From Trogon surrucura (Eukaryota > Chordata > Aves > Trogoniformes > Trogonidae), in NCBI GenBank assembly GCA_020746105.1, contig CM036617.1, positions 134,443,845 to 134,507,844 on the forward strand: a stretch of DNA of 64,000 bases. Direction: 5' to 3'. Position 1 is the stretch's first letter; the number at the start of each line of letters is the position of its first letter. This document shows, one piece after another, positions 33,240 to 47,700 of the stretch. Below the pieces are notes generated by a model that ran no database searches, had not been told where the DNA came from, and saw only the letters and a program-made list of their open reading frames with translations. A program made the position numbers and the translations under genes.

Positions 33240-33600
33240 CTCAGGCAACTAGGCTCGAGGGACTGGAAAATGCCGCCTCTGGGGCTGGAGATCGCGGAGC
33301 CGGACTGCTCTGCCCCCGCCCGCCCAGCCGGGAAAGGCAGCAGAAGTGAAAGGTGGGGGAGCTACTGAGCCCAAAAAGCTTCCTACCAACTCGTGAAAAA
33401 AAAAGCCTCGCCCAGGCAAAGTTGTTTGACCATAAAAGGAGAGAGGCTGCGCGAACAGCTGAGCTCACTCGCTGGGGAATGTAGCAATGAGGTAACGGGG
33501 GAGAAGGCGAGTCTCGCCGGCTGACAGGGCTGGAGCGGCGGCGCGGAGCCCGCGGCTGCCACACGGCCCCTCTGCCTTTGTCGGGAATGGGGAGTTACCC
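33240..33600 (-). promoter_or_regulatory. ZYX: CpG-rich tract with candidate ZYX distal first exon and promoter
   Basis: A GC-rich region ending toward ZYX in a strong minus-strand donor, TGCCTGAG|GTGAGTCTG (last exon base 33240). A perfect CArG box lies about 190 bp upstream of that donor. Together these suggest a non-coding first exon within 33240-33420, with SRF control. Start site and exon limits are inferred. Confidence 0.6.
33430..33439. promoter_or_regulatory. CArG box (serum response factor site), CCATAAAAGG
   Basis: An exact match to CC(A/T)6GG, upstream of the candidate distal ZYX first exon. Zyxin is an established MRTF/SRF target in mammals. The same bases can be read as a TATA-like box on the plus strand (CATAAAAG). 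Confidence 0.65.
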
Positions 33601-33604
33601 CTCT

Positions 33605-36600
33605 GCCTGTCAGCGCTCACTCAGAAGACGTGTTTGCTGGGGGTTTTCCCTCGGCAGGGCTTGCCACCTTCCACCCCAGAGACGCCCCCAGCCCGACTGG
33701 ACGTTTCCTTTCCAGTCGCTCGCTTGGACGTTCGGAGGAAATGTAGCAGCTCTGTGAGTCGGGGTCCCCGCTGGCCTCTTCTTCGCAAGAATCAGCTGCA
33801 AGAGCGTCTGACTCACACTGGTGAAATTAAAGCAAACGTTAGATGACTGCATCGTGTAGAAAAGCGACTTGTTCTCCTTGTACTGGCTGCGAGGCAAAGA
33901 GTAAACTGGTTTCTATCAGACAGTAGCCACTTGAATTGCATTGTTGGGTTGCCTGTACTGCACATCGGGTTTGTTTCTATCCCAGTGCTACTTGGGAGTT
34001 CAGCCCTGCTCTAGACCAGGGACAGTCTGACCCAGAACAACAGAGCATGTAATTTTCAACCCCAGGTTTTTCTTCTTCTCCTTGCTTCTAAGCCTATCAG
34101 GGAGGAGGGATACCAGTAAAGACAGAATTCCTGTGCTTTGAGAAATCATTGTATTTTGTCTTTGGAATTTGGCCTTAATGTTGGGGTTGCAAATTCCCTG
34201 TATTTGGTAATGCTCAGGAGATGTGGGGCTTATCTGCTCCTAAGACTTACCTTACCTTTGAGTACTGGTAACTTACTCACAGGTGGGTGAATGAGCCACA
34301 AACCATACAAGTTAGACTCCCAGTGAGCACTACTGCAAAATGTTACATTAGAGGGCTATGTGAAGAGGTTCATCAAGGCTTCAGAAATCCAGCATAAACA
34401 AATCTTTAATTTTACAAGCAAGGTTTGTACAAAGAAGTAATATCTTTTGTTTAACCAGCTGATACAGTTGGAAAAATTGGGCCCTCTGTGAGGTTTTTCA
34501 TCTTTACATAACATAAGAAAATGTCACACATCGCAACATGTAGCACTGAGCATCTCCTTACATAGCTGCAACCACTGTGCTATTGACCTATAGCTGTGAA
34601 TTGCTTAGGGATATGTAGCTCTTGTGTGGGTGCTAAATAATCCTGAAGTTACTGCTGCTTTTGTAGGCATGGCATCAGCCTAGTAATCTCCCATGATTAA
34701 TGCACGAGGTAACTATATAGGATAAGGAAGGCATCTCTGTGCTGAGTCTTCTAATATTGTCACTTTTCTAGTGCTGTCTTTTTCCCTCTTGCTCAGGTAA
34801 AGATGACAGTGCACAGCTAAAAAGATTTCACTGTGGAATCACTACCCAAATTCATCACAGCACACCTTACTATCAGCCCGACCTCAAGAGTACTTTGCCG
34901 CTGTTCCCTGGGCTAACCCTGACCCCAGAGAAAACAAAGAATGTCTCAGACTGAGATTAAAAAAGTGCTGAGAGAATATGGAAAAAATCTGCACACTCAC
35001 ACTTTCTGATCACATCCCCATAAATACAAATGCTTGCATGTTTGATTGTCTGACCAACATGGTGATGTTAAAAGCTCAAAAGGCAGATTAAGCAAAGTGG
35101 GAATACGGGGAAAAAAAAGCAGACCCTCTTAGACTTTTTGTATTAATGTCTTACTATGAGGAAAGAAATATGAAACAGAGAAGTGTTTAGCAGGTCAGAC
35201 ATGTAAAAGCTAAAATTCTCAAAATAGGAATACATCAGAATACAGAAAGGGAAACTAATCGCATTTTGTGCTTGCCATATAGTGGATTTAAAGTTTGTGC
35301 TCTTGTAATGGGAAATGAAGATGAACTAACTTCCCTATGTTAGTTCTGATTCCTTGGGAAATAAAATAAGAATCTCCTTATGCTAGCAACCTTCCTATAT
35401 GCAATTCTTTGGTTGGAAGAGTAGACACTTTGCTGCTGCAAGGTGAAATTAGTGCCTTGAGATGTACACAGCTATAGTTAATCTCATTAGTTGAAGAAAA
35501 ATATTAGTCCTGAACAAGCATTTAGCTAGCTGGTACAGAGACGGATCAGCAAGTATACTCAGCTTGTTGTGCCAGACCTTGTAATTTATGGAATTAGCAG
35601 CAGTCCTCTGCAATAATCACTTTGGCTGTCCCATGCCATGAAAAAAATGATCTGGTATTATGGAGTATGTTGTGGTGTGAATGCTACTCTAAACCATGGG
35701 TGAAATGACAGCCCACTACAAAGCAGATGTTGGGAGGGATTTAGAATATACAGTTCAAGCTGGGCACTTCTTTGAGAAGAGTGACAGGGAGCAAGCCCCA
35801 GCATTGGCTGTCAAATCAAAGTTTAGAAATTCTTAAGAGTTCCAGAAACCCACCTCAGAGATACTAAGTTTTCATGGAGACATATAAAAAATCTTCACCG
35901 GTAATTCAGCTTCGTAATGCAATGAGTAAATAAAGAATAATTCCAAACAGAAGTGATGTGGCAAATTCATGTGCTGCATTGAGAAGAGGACTACACTAGC
36001 ATTGGTTAGGTGCCTATAGAATGAAAGTAAAAACAGATGTAAGAGAAGAAAAAATAAGTCCCTGAATGCAAAGGAAGGATTATTTGCAAGAACACTAACA
36101 GGGAATTAAACTTGTCTGGCAGAAAATCTTACCCAGATTCAAGAGAGTTCAGGTAACTGCAGATGGGAATCTGTGTTAACAATAGGTTTAAGGTCAGAAG
36201 AAAGCAATCTGGATGCTGGACAGGATGCTTTATTTGTGTTAATAACGTAAAAAGTCTGTATCACTTCCATCCATATCAACAGATCAATTAGTACCATTTT
36301 ATCTCAGCATTAATAATTAGTGATGCCACACAGGACTTCATCTTTTTCCTAACCAATGAAAAGTTCTGACTCATATCTGTGTTGCATCTCTGATACTTCT
36401 TTAGTCATATAACTTCTGTTTAGTCTAACCACATTTTACTGATTAATGCTAAGCTCCTACTCATAAGCTTTCCCTGTGCTGTATTAAATGCTATGTTTGG
36501 GCCTACTGGAAGAGTTCAGAAGGTATAAATGGGTCCACTTTGGTCCCTAAGCCAAGAGTTACAGACGAGGTAAACCCCACACTGTCCAGGGCAGGGCCAC

Positions 36601-39600
36601 CTGCAGCAAATTGTCTGCATCCGTATGGACCAACAGATATAAAGTATCCTGGTACAAGCTCTCCTAAGATGTGCTCCCCCAGCACAACCCTCTCCTGGTG
36701 TGCTCCTTCCCTCCCTCATGCAGGGTGTTCTCCATGTGAAAGGCTATATCTGGCACAGGCTGACACTTGCCAAGGCTGCTGCTCCCACTCTTTGTGGAGG
36801 CCATGGCATATGCAGAGCTGCCTTTCTCCTGACCAAATGGCCATTTCAAGTTGGAGTGCCTCAGTCCCACTGCAGGATGCACATTGACAGCTGGGCGTCA
36901 AACACGGAGATCTCCACTGGGGATGGTAGAGCCTCCAGTCCTAGAGCCTCCATCAAGGCCCTAGTCACCTTCCTGCATCTCTGAAACTGGCATGCAGACA
37001 AGAATGGTATTTGCATAGGTCATGAATTCTCTGAGAGAAGTCCCCAAAATCAGCTACCCAGGACAGATAAATAGTATCTCTCTGCTGCTTACCTTCAAAA
37101 CAGAGTCTCCTGTGCAAAGCACACTTTGGAAGTGTCCTTTCCCAAGCAGGGGAGCTGTTTAGCAGCTACAGAGAGCCTCCATCATCTCTGAAAAGTGTCA
37201 CTGGAAGGCCTTCAAACTCCTGTGGAAGTATTGCATCACATATGTCCGTACTTCAGAAGGCCTTTCTAGCCATACACATACAAGTAGATGACCCTGACTA
37301 AAACACCAGAACAGGCCACAAGCTGTAAAAAAGAAACAACACAAAAAACTCAAAGCCCTGTTTTGCAGGAAACGTTTTTAGTGAGGCAAATCAGCTATAT
37401 ATAAATAAGAGGGAGCAAAGTATTTCTGTGGTATGACCTTGGTCATACCAGCATGCAACAGACCATCAGAATGGTCAGGCAGTCAGGGGAGCAGGGGTCT
37501 GAGGTGGTGTCTGTCCACGGAAGCAGCTTCATTTCCAGCAGGGCTGGCAGATCTTTCCTAGACAGAGCTATGCAAGGGGCTCCTGGACAGGTGATGCAGC
37601 TCCCAGATGAGTTATTGCTGCCATTTCATTGTATCCTGCCACTAAAACTTGCTGCTGAGCCACTGCCTCTTCGCTTCTCAGCAGAGCAGCAGGCTTGTAG
37701 CTCCATGGCTCCTGGGACTTGCTCACTCGCATGCTTCCTCCTGCTCACACTACTCTCCCACACCTCTGGCTCTCTGCTGCCGGGCCCTGTGCCTGAGGCA
37801 TGAGGGAAGCAAGCAGGCTGACCCACACGTGAAGTATGAGCTGGTCTGCAACTCTGGAAAACCATAAGCAGCCAGCCAAGGTCTGGAGAAGAAGGCAGTG
37901 GGATGCTGCTAACCACAGATGGGTAACGGGGCATGCCCAATGTATGCAGCTGAGTATGGATGGCTGCCAGGGCCTATTCTGCTTGGAAAGTAGCCATTTC
38001 CACATTCCAAGGTACCCTTGCCATTTCCTCAACCGTATGCCCCACCCCTTGCTACCAGCAAGATAAGCGGTGACGTATTTGGTTGTTCTGTGGCAAATAT
38101 TGCTTGTCAGAACTGTCAAAGAAACAGATCTGTCAGTCTGCTAATTATAGAGTTCCTGTGTGTGATGCAAGCCTCTTTCTCCCCGAGTGCCGTGCTCTTG
38201 TGATAAAAGTCTCCTTTCTTCACTTTGTTATGTAGTCTTGTATAGCGTGGCACAAACAAGCCATGTTCCTTCCTGTAAATGAGTGTAATCAAATAGATGT
38301 ATGTATTCAACAGAGCTGGGTGAACACCTCATTGCATCCCAGGGGATTCTGACAAGAAGTTCCAGGAATAATTTCAGTGTGTGTATGTGTTGGGAGAAGG
38401 GTGTCATGTCCTTGGAGAAGGGTTCTTCCCCCATATCCTTCCTGTGACAGAAGCTAAGAGGCAAAACAGGTTCTCAACTCCCATGGTCTCATACTGAGCC
38501 TCCTCCTATGTCATATAAGAGAAGTTCTGTGGTGGCTTCCCAGAGAAGCATCTGGTGCAGCTGCTCAGTACTGGAACGAGAGAGATGCCAAACTACAATG
38601 TCTGTAATATTAACTTAGGACAGGATCCTGGTCACTCCAGTCCCCACGTGGCCTCTTTTTACCGCAGTGCTATTATTTTCTTGCAGAAGTAGTGAGATAG
38701 CTAAATAAGCAGTGACAGGCTTTGGAGAGTGCTTATTGTGTATTATGTAGTGCACCTACAAAGATGTGCCATGCATATGGCAGGGCACGTTGGACTTGTG
38801 AGTACATTAGGAATACGTGAAGAATGTTCTGGTCAGGAAGAACGAAGCCTGGTGCAGTCCGCACCTGCGTAATTTATAGGGTGTGGATCCTGAACCAAGC
38901 TATCCTCTTTTAGTTTCACAAAACCAAATAATTGGTTAACTCTAGATTGGAGTCCTGACAAAACTTCGTTACGCACGCAGTGTAGATGTTTAAGTAACCA
39001 AGGCCCTGGAGCAAAGCAACAAAGAAACCAAACAGACAATATAGGCATATGGTCCGATAGTCTGCGCGCAAAAATATTAGGCCAAATGTTATCTACAAAC
39101 TGCACAGTAAAACTGAGTTTGAGCATGGCTTTAAGAGGTGCAGCCCCTCAAGCCCTTGTTTTCCAAAAGTAAAGTTGTGGAGCTATATGAAGTTTTCTGC
39201 AGTTCTCAGGTATAGTATATGTGGCTACTAGTATGTTTGCTAGTTAATTGACTGCCAGTACGAATAAGAGGATGGCCACAGGCCAGACAAAAATCTTTGA
39301 CTGTTTCATGGGATAGCAGGGCCTTGCAGTGGAGCCATGGTCCTTTCAGTGGCAGCTAGGAGTCTGTGACAAGTGACAACTTATGGCAGAGATCTGGTCT
39401 TCAAGCAGAGTATCATTTTCAGTAGGTTGAACATACAAGGATGACAGGCCTTACTGAAGATTTATGCTAAGTTCATTCCATTTCTAGCAAAGTGATCAAG
39501 CACTACATGAAAGCTACTGACTCTGGAGGTTGTGGTGGCAGCAGTTACAGGCCACTGTTGCCAGTACTTTGTAGCTAGTCTAAGTGATACTGAGAGATTG

Positions 39601-41616
39601 GTAGCTATTGTTCAAAATGCAGAAGTCCTCAAAGTGTTCCAGCTCATGTTACCAATTCATTGACAATTTGCACATTGGGCTCTCCAGAGGTGTGCTGGGA
39701 TGACAGAGGCATAGCTTAATTTCTGGATCAGTTGACTATCACCACTTTACACCAATGCAAAGGCTTTTCCTTCCTTAACTCTAAACCATCCCTGCCTGTC
39801 AGTAGTAGATGCTTGACCAAGGGCTCAAAGCATAACATTAAATAACTCATATGCAGATGTACACTTCTGGTGGAGATGCATTTTCCTCAATCAAGGCATG
39901 CTCCAGTTGCCTTGATAAAGGTCATATGATGACCATATCTCCTAGGTACTTGGCAAACCTGACTCTTTGCTTCCATGGCTCGTGAAAACAGTTGCTTAGA
40001 ACCTTTAACCTCATCCAAACCACTTCAGTTTTCATGTGGCAACTTTATGTATTTGGCCAGTTGAAATCTTCATGAATGTCATCTGTGTTTAGGCTTCATA
40101 TGGAAATATACTTCTTCCCTGGGATTCTTGAATCCCACGTGATGTCTGTGACAATGCTGGCTAAAAGTTGGGAGCAGCAGGTAGTGAGAAATACATGAAA
40201 ACTAAGCCAGCAGAATCTCATCAGGCTGCTAATGAAAATAGGGTGTGTCAGGTTATGAGAAAAGCTGTATCAAACTCTTTTCTGCTGAGTGACTGAAGGT
40301 TTCAGAGACAGTGTTAGACTTGCTGCTGCCAAAAGAAATAAATAGCTTTATGAAGCTATTTGCTCTTCCTGGGCCTCCCATCAACACCTTTCTTCCCAAC
40401 ACCTTGGTACATAGAATTCAACATCATGAAAAAGGGAAGGAGCCTTCTTAGTTGGTTCCAGTTGTACACTTGCTTTGGGGCACACTGGACAGCCTGCATT
40501 TTTCCAATGCAATCAAATGGTCCCAATTCTTCTCCTGATCCAAGAAAATCTGTAGAGACGTCCAAATTTGAATGTAAATATGGCATACTGTCTGTATCCA
40601 TTCCCTCCCGAGTTTCAAAATTGTCCATTGCGCAGGGGCTAGACTACACACTGCAAATGAGACTTTTTGAGAAATGGGAAGAAGGTATGAAGGGTAGAGG
40701 TACTGAGAGGAATGGTTTGAAGATAGATAAAGGTCTGGTCTAGTTGATGCTGTTCATTGTTTCAAACTCCTCAGACTTGATATTACTGCCGACAGATATT
40801 TGGCACCCAAAAACCTAAATTCAATTTAACGACCTTAGCTTGCAGTCAAGATTAGAGGGACGCTAAGTTGTAGACTCTTCTTAACTCTTCCATGTGCCAT
40901 ACTGTCAGGCTCCTGGCTCGGTTTTGAGGTTGGAATGACTCCTTCATTAGACTCAGAATTAATTTTGTCTTTCAGCCTACACTGTTGAAAAACTTACAGT
41001 ATGCTGCATCCTATATGCATTGCTTTCTTATCAGATTATATGAGACTCCTAGAGTTTCAATTTGTGTTTGCTTTTGACTTGAAAATTACTGTCCTCCAAA
41101 CTACTGCACCTCCAAGCAAGGAATGGAATTTCAAATTACATAGTCGGTGCCTGAAGAATTCAACTCTCCTAGACATAGCAATTATTTATGTGATTTGAGG
41201 GACTGTGAGACCAGAACTCTTCTTGTCTACAGTTGTTTCAACTGAAGAAGAGATAATAAATATGGAAATATGATAAATGTTCCCTTGCCTACTGCAGATT
41301 AAAACCAACTTTGGGGAGATAGGAAGGAGAACAGTCTTCAGTGACAGCAGAGAAAAGCTAAGACCCGCCCCCCCAAACCAGAAGACACACATGCATTAAC
41401 TGCACTTTATGTTTCAGGGCCTTACCAAGTAAGACTGGGCCTACTACACATGAGAGTGTGAGAAGTGGGAAACTTTTGGAAAAATGGTGATGGCTGATTA
41501 TAGTATTATACTGTGAAAAAAGCCCATATATTGAACCAATGTATACCTTGATTCCATTTAAAGTTGCCTTTCTGTCAAAAACATGGATGAACAAAGATGC
41601 TGGGTAAGGACAAGCC
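33605..41616. other. Intergenic region between ZYX and FAM131B, first part
   Basis: About 8 kb with no recognisable gene, RNA gene or repeat family. Open frames are short and do not resemble known proteins. Between about 36.5 and 38.0 kb the G+C rises modestly. Confidence 0.5.
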
Positions 41617-41735
41617 ACTGCCCCTCAGATTGGACAGGGCTTTGAGGAACCTGATCTAGTGAAAAATGTCCCCACGGCAGGAGAATGCTGGACTGGATAA
41701 CCTTTAAAGGTCCCTTCTAACCCAAACATTTTTTA
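41617..41735 (+). mobile_element. CR1 LINE 3' end
   Basis: GAACCTGATCTAGTGAAAAA, GCTGGACTGGATAACCTTTA and AAGGTCCCTTCTAACCCAAA identify a short 5'-truncated CR1. The terminal octamers have decayed. Confidence 0.8.
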
Positions 41736-44700
41736 AAAAAATACTTGCAGGCATTAAAACCACTAAAGATTCATGGCAGGGGTACCCAAATGCAGTTGCG
41801 GGCCAGCCACAAATTCAAACAGGTTCAAGAAAAAATAGTGCAACTGTCTGCTAGCATGAAAACACAGGAGGGTTAAAGAAGGCTCTCTTCAGCACTGAAC
41901 AGCAGGTATTGTCACCCCATGGTTGCGTAGTTCCAAGGCAGTAGTGCTCCTTCTTATATGTGGGAAGTGACAGGATTACCGATTGCTGGACATAATGCTG
42001 CCCAGGCCTTTGCCTTAGCCCAGTACCAATATCTATGCTTCCATATACTGTACAGTGCAACAGTAAACATTATTCCAGGAGTTTCTAGTGGCCTTTGAAT
42101 TGAATTGCTGCCAGAAAACCCAGGAGGTCACAGGATTTCTTTCAAGGATCAGCTGTGATCACAATGGGTCCAAGGACAGGGTGCTCTTGTTCCCTGGCCT
42201 GCTTCTGGTAGGGAATGCCTCCTAGTCAGAACCTGAGGGTACTGTGAGGATGTCAAGAGTCACGAGACAATGAGAACACAGTAGAGAACACAGAAAGAAG
42301 CAAGGCCCAAGTGTGCTTATTAAAGCAGCTCTCAGCAGGTGAAAACATCTGACCTCAGAAGACTTACAAACACAGATGGGAAGGGAAAGGTTACCTCCAA
42401 ATAAGCACAGAGACAAGCATTCTGAATCCCATCATACTCTTTATGGAGTGTGGCACAGCAGAGCAGGTAGATATAGTCACATCGTCCAGAAACATCAGCA
42501 GGACTGACTTGATTCCAAAAATAGCTTGAGTCAATGTTGATTTGCCAGAGCTACTCACAGCAGCTGTGTGCTCTACGTTATATGGTAGAGGGTACTTTCT
42601 GGAGATTTTTTTAATATGACAGCTGTTCTGTCAGTCTATAAGTGAACAGTTTAAGTAAAATTTTTGCTTCTGGATGCATTATACTATTGTTATTCCAGAT
42701 ATAAGAATTCACAGCACTAAGGACACAATCACGAGCTTTTTATGTAGGAAGTACTTTCTTCAGACTTGATTTCAAGGTTTTGGGTATTTTCATATATTTT
42801 TATTAAGATTTCTATAACTCCAAAATCACACTGCAGAAAAAAAAAATTATTTTAAAAAAAGTTAGTATCTACAGTTTCTGTAAGCTTCCAGTCCTCCATC
42901 TCCAATTATCAAAGGGAGAGAGTGAGGAGATGACAACTGATATTTTGTAAGGCTAAAAATATTGTGCCTTTTTACATAACACTGGGAATTTAAAAAGCAC
43001 ATTAGCTGCTTGCAGATTATTTTTAAAAATGCAGTTTGAGCAACAGCACTAGTATAGATTCAACTGACATTTAGGAGAAATAGCTGCTGTACGTTTCACT
43101 GTTTGGAAATGAGACATTCAGTAGAGAATAAAGTAGATGTTTTTAAAAAGGCAAAATAAGACTCAGACTGCACCAAAAATGTCTGTGTCTTAATATACAC
43201 CTCATGTTTATGTCATTGGTGGTGTGTTTTCCTAGTGTATACCATGGACCCTTTTGGACCCTACAGAGTCACCTGCACTCTTGGCACTACCCACCTGATG
43301 GTGGAGAACCTGTGTACTCTCAGTGTGACTGACAGAGACTCACCAAGTTCCCTTTTTTTTACATTCCTGGAATTCCCTTTCTTTTTTCCTCCTCATTTGT
43401 TACCATCTCCCCTCTTGTCAGGGAGTGGGAGACTCCCTCCTCTACGAACTCACTCATCTTCCCATTTCATATGTCACCCAGGCCATGGCAGTAGAAACTG
43501 GAATTTCAGAGCGTGGCCCAGCCTACCTCCAGTCTAATTCCATTTAGCTGGTTCAGACACAAGGTAAGAACATATGAGGATGCAGAATAGATTTATGAAA
43601 GATACTCACCAGAATGGTGTTGCTGAGTGGGTAAAGTTTGTGACAAATGAAGCAGGCTAGACTTGCTAATTCTTTGATGCTGAGCTGCAGTTCCGGAGTC
43701 CAGCAGCTCTGTGCTCAAATGGAAAGTGATGCCTGATCACATGCAGTAGGTCAGTGTGCTACAAAGGCACTGGTGAAATGCTAACAGAACAAACCGCACC
43801 ACCGCAGTTCCACATGGTAAATTTCTTCTCTGTGTAAAGTCTAGAAATGGGAACTGTATGAAAGATGAGATTTTTCTTAATATATATAGAACAGAACATG
43901 ACACTTCTGCATGACTGAATAAAAATCAAACATGGATGAAGAGGCTGAAAAAATATTAGACTTGCTAAAAATCTGCAAAAGAGCAAAATGAGAAAGGAAT
44001 GGTGAACACTGAGCATTGAACATTTAACTACGTGTGTACCAATATGCCAAACCAATGTGTTAAAAAGGTGATTGTATCTTAATAGACTATTGCCAGATAG
44101 GCAGATACCAAATAAGGGATCTTGCAGCAAAGCAGGTATGGAAGTACTGTCTGCTGTTAGATTACAGCTAGCCCACTGCTTTGCCTGCTCTTTATGTGTT
44201 GGGATGACATACTTCTCCACTGTAGAAATTCTTGAATTTTGTTTCAGAAATATATATTTTTTAAATTCAACCTGCATTGAAATGAGTGTGATTTTAAAGT
44301 ATCTGGCTAACACCAAAGTATATCATTCCTCTGAGTAAGATTGTCCTTAATTTGGGACATTCCGTCAATGCTCAGTTTCCAATAGATGATGCCAAGATAT
44401 CCAAGGCATGCATGTCTTATTTTGGCAGCATAAGCCAATTCGAGAACTCATCATGCAGGGGAAGAGGAAAAATAATGTTCTGGTGCTCACCATTACCTCT
44501 GTTCAGCGATGTGGGACAAAATACCCAGGATGATTTTTTTTGATAAATACACTGTTGAGGGGGTGGATTGACTAGCTCTGTCTTAGCACTAAACTAATAT
44601 GCTCGCATAAAGTTTTTTGTGACTTCTGGGTGCTGGCAGAACAAGATCACATTTGCTTACATGAGAGTGTAGGCAGGCACAAGCTTATATCACAACATGC

Positions 44701-47700
44701 AATGCAAACATATCTTACGTCTATACCTCCACCTATTGTCCCTTTTAATCTTTCGTTGATTCACACAGCCTCAAATATTTTCCCAGCTTGAAAGGACCCA
44801 GCCTTCCACTTATGTCAGATAAGTTACACCACTTTCAGGATCTGAACTACATTGGCACTGCTTTTTTTTTTGTTCTTTGAACCTCATAAAAAGCCTTTCT
44901 GTTTGTCTCCTGCACCAAAGGAGCTCTGAACAAGAAAGAAGAACTGTATGAGTCATTTTGCTATCTCATTTCCTTTTCAGTCCACATGAAAATCCTATCA
45001 GTAGCTAATACAGCTTGATGTAGAATTAAATCTTGTGGCATCTACTCCATTATTTCTATGAAGCAGTTACAGAGATCTTTGCCAGAAGCAGCATTTACTG
45101 GGGAATCTATACTGCCAGTGGCAGGAAGCCAGCAGAGAAGCATATTGGAGCAACAGTCCCCTGAGGACGATTCCTGCCTCTATAGATCTTATACAGATAC
45201 TATTTTTGTAAACATCTCCTACTCATGAACTTCACAGGCCTCTGCATATTTTCCACAGCTGAAGACACAACTTGCAAGAAGCATGTAAGAAGTTCCTCCA
45301 TGTCTTTCTGTGTAGTAGTTGGTCAGGCCACAGGATTTTAAATAAGGATTTTAAAAAGAGACAGAGAAGGATAAGAAGGTGAACAACCATTTTTTCAGAG
45401 CCTTTTCAGGAGGGGATAGACATGGTTGCCAGTGAGACCTCTGGGGACAGGAACTAATGTTAGGATGAATGATAGACAGAAAGAAGACTTTTGAAATTAT
45501 TTGGGGGTTGGCAATGTTTGCCTGAAAGTGGTACACTAGGTGGCAAGATTTAAAGATTTATACTGGTAATTTTTTCATTTTAACTGGTTTAAATGGCAGC
45601 TAAGGAAGACAACAGGGCCGCATTACCTACTGTGATATAATCTGCATCCCTGATAATTAATTGATGAAAAGACTAAATTTACTCAGCAGGTACGACAGTG
45701 ACAATAGCTCTGTGTTTTATAAGCTGTGTTTCTTAGGAAGCTGTTCCAGCATTTATGAGATCTTTATATTTATATTGAGCTATAGGAACACCTGGAAAAA
45801 TCAGTTTAATAGATTCCTCAAATGCTTATAGAAAAGATAAACAATGCTAAAAAGGCAACTCTTAAAAACTGAACAGTAAGTTTACAGCATAAGCATGTAT
45901 TCAGGGTTAAAATGGAGGTGCCTCAGTGCAGATTTGGAACAAGATGTTAAAAATCAAGAGTTTTTTCTGAAACTGCTTTGCTCTCTTCTGTTACTCTACC
46001 AAGCATAAAGTCACTATCTTTGGCTTTGCTGAAGTACGTTTTCATTCCTCACCCATCCCTACTCAGACCTAGTGTGAGTACTCTGCCTGTGTGCAGGGGA
46101 TGGGGGGAAGAGACCACTGGAGGCGTGAATCCTCATCTTTTCCCAACTCACCTCGACATTCAACCCCAAAACCAGGTAGTACTCACCTGGGAGAACACAC
46201 TTGATTAGTTGATTAGGGCACCTCTGTTAACTTCTCTGTTGCATTCATGGCAAAGATGCAGGAGTAGGGGGAAGAAAAAGGTAAAGAGAGCTTTATGTTG
46301 CCCTTCCACTAGCAGCATCCTTGGTCTAGTTTGGGCAGCCCTGAAGCTCTGCTCTGGAGGTAGAAGCTCCTGATGGCAGTGACCTACAGCCCAGGACAGC
46401 TTGAATGCAGCCATACTCTTCCTTCTCTCTTGCCCAGCATGCCTCTCACCACAGTGGCTGTGGAGGGGGGTGCCTAGAGCTCGATATACAGAGGAGCACA
46501 TAATCTCACCCATCATAATTTAGGAGGTTGCAAGTGGCTGTTTCCTACTGAATCTTCCTTCTGAGATACCCAGCTATGTAAAAAATCTGCCTGTTTTTCA
46601 CTCTAGATAATGTCTCCACCCTAGATAAAGTCTTTCACTCTAGATAAATGTCTCCATATCCTACTCCATATGAAAACTTACACAGATCTTTGACCAGAAT
46701 TTAGATCAGCACTCCCAAAATGTATCGTGTACACCATTTCCCACATGAAATTATAGCCTCATTGTTTTAAGAAAGCACCCGCAATGCTTAGAGAAAATAC
46801 TCAAAGCCTGTCAGAAAGTGTTTCAAAGAAAACAAAACAATTTATGTTTTGTCATTTTCCTCCTGCTCCTTGCAGCAGCAGGGGGAATATTGTTGCTCAG
46901 GAAGAGCAAGGAGAGAAAATGCGGGGGACAGTCAGATTTACGCTCTGTTTTAATCCCTTGTTCAAAGATTCAGTCCTGTCATTTCCCTCCTACATGATAA
47001 CTGTTACAAAATCATGTATTTCTTCAAAATGTAAAATAGCCACTGTTGTCTTATGCTATTACATGACAAATGTATTTTAATGAATTTAGGAAGTAAGTCA
47101 GGTGTTGGCCTATTAAACACTAGAAACTGTTCAATGATGAGCTCCTTATCATATGGAACCTACTGTATGGAAGAGCCAAGCAACTGTGTTAAAACTGATA
47201 GCATAGAGTCTAACAAAGCCTTCACAACTTCTAATGAGAATGAAATTTGCTTTAAATATGGACATTTATGTACACAAGGTCCATAATGAATAAATGCATG
47301 AGTAAGAACCAAAAGATGGTGAAGAGTGTATCCTTTGATTGGCTATTTTAAAAATAGCAAAGCATGTCTGTAGGAGCCAAGACAGGTAGTGCTTTCAGCA
47401 GCTAAGTGATACCGATTACAATTTAAAAAAGGAGAGAGCTTGTAGCATCAGGACATGTGAGACAGCCATGACACAGGCCAATAGTTCTGTGGATTGAATG
47501 TAAGGACACCTGGGTATAATCCTCGTCCTTTCCAGTTCTCTTTCTCTGCTGTGCACGCCTGACACTTGCCTTGCAGTAACATGGGTGCTTGCCAGATTCC
47601 TATGTAAACTACCACCTCGCTAAAGCAGCAGAAGACAAACCCATTCAAGAACTAGAAAGCTGCTTTTCAGGCAGGGTAAGTGCTAGGACTTGCTCACCTG

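Noticed and set aside
43235-43537. 100-codon open frame in the intergenic region
   Set aside because: No recognisable domain, no splice support, and composition typical of non-coding CT-rich DNA.
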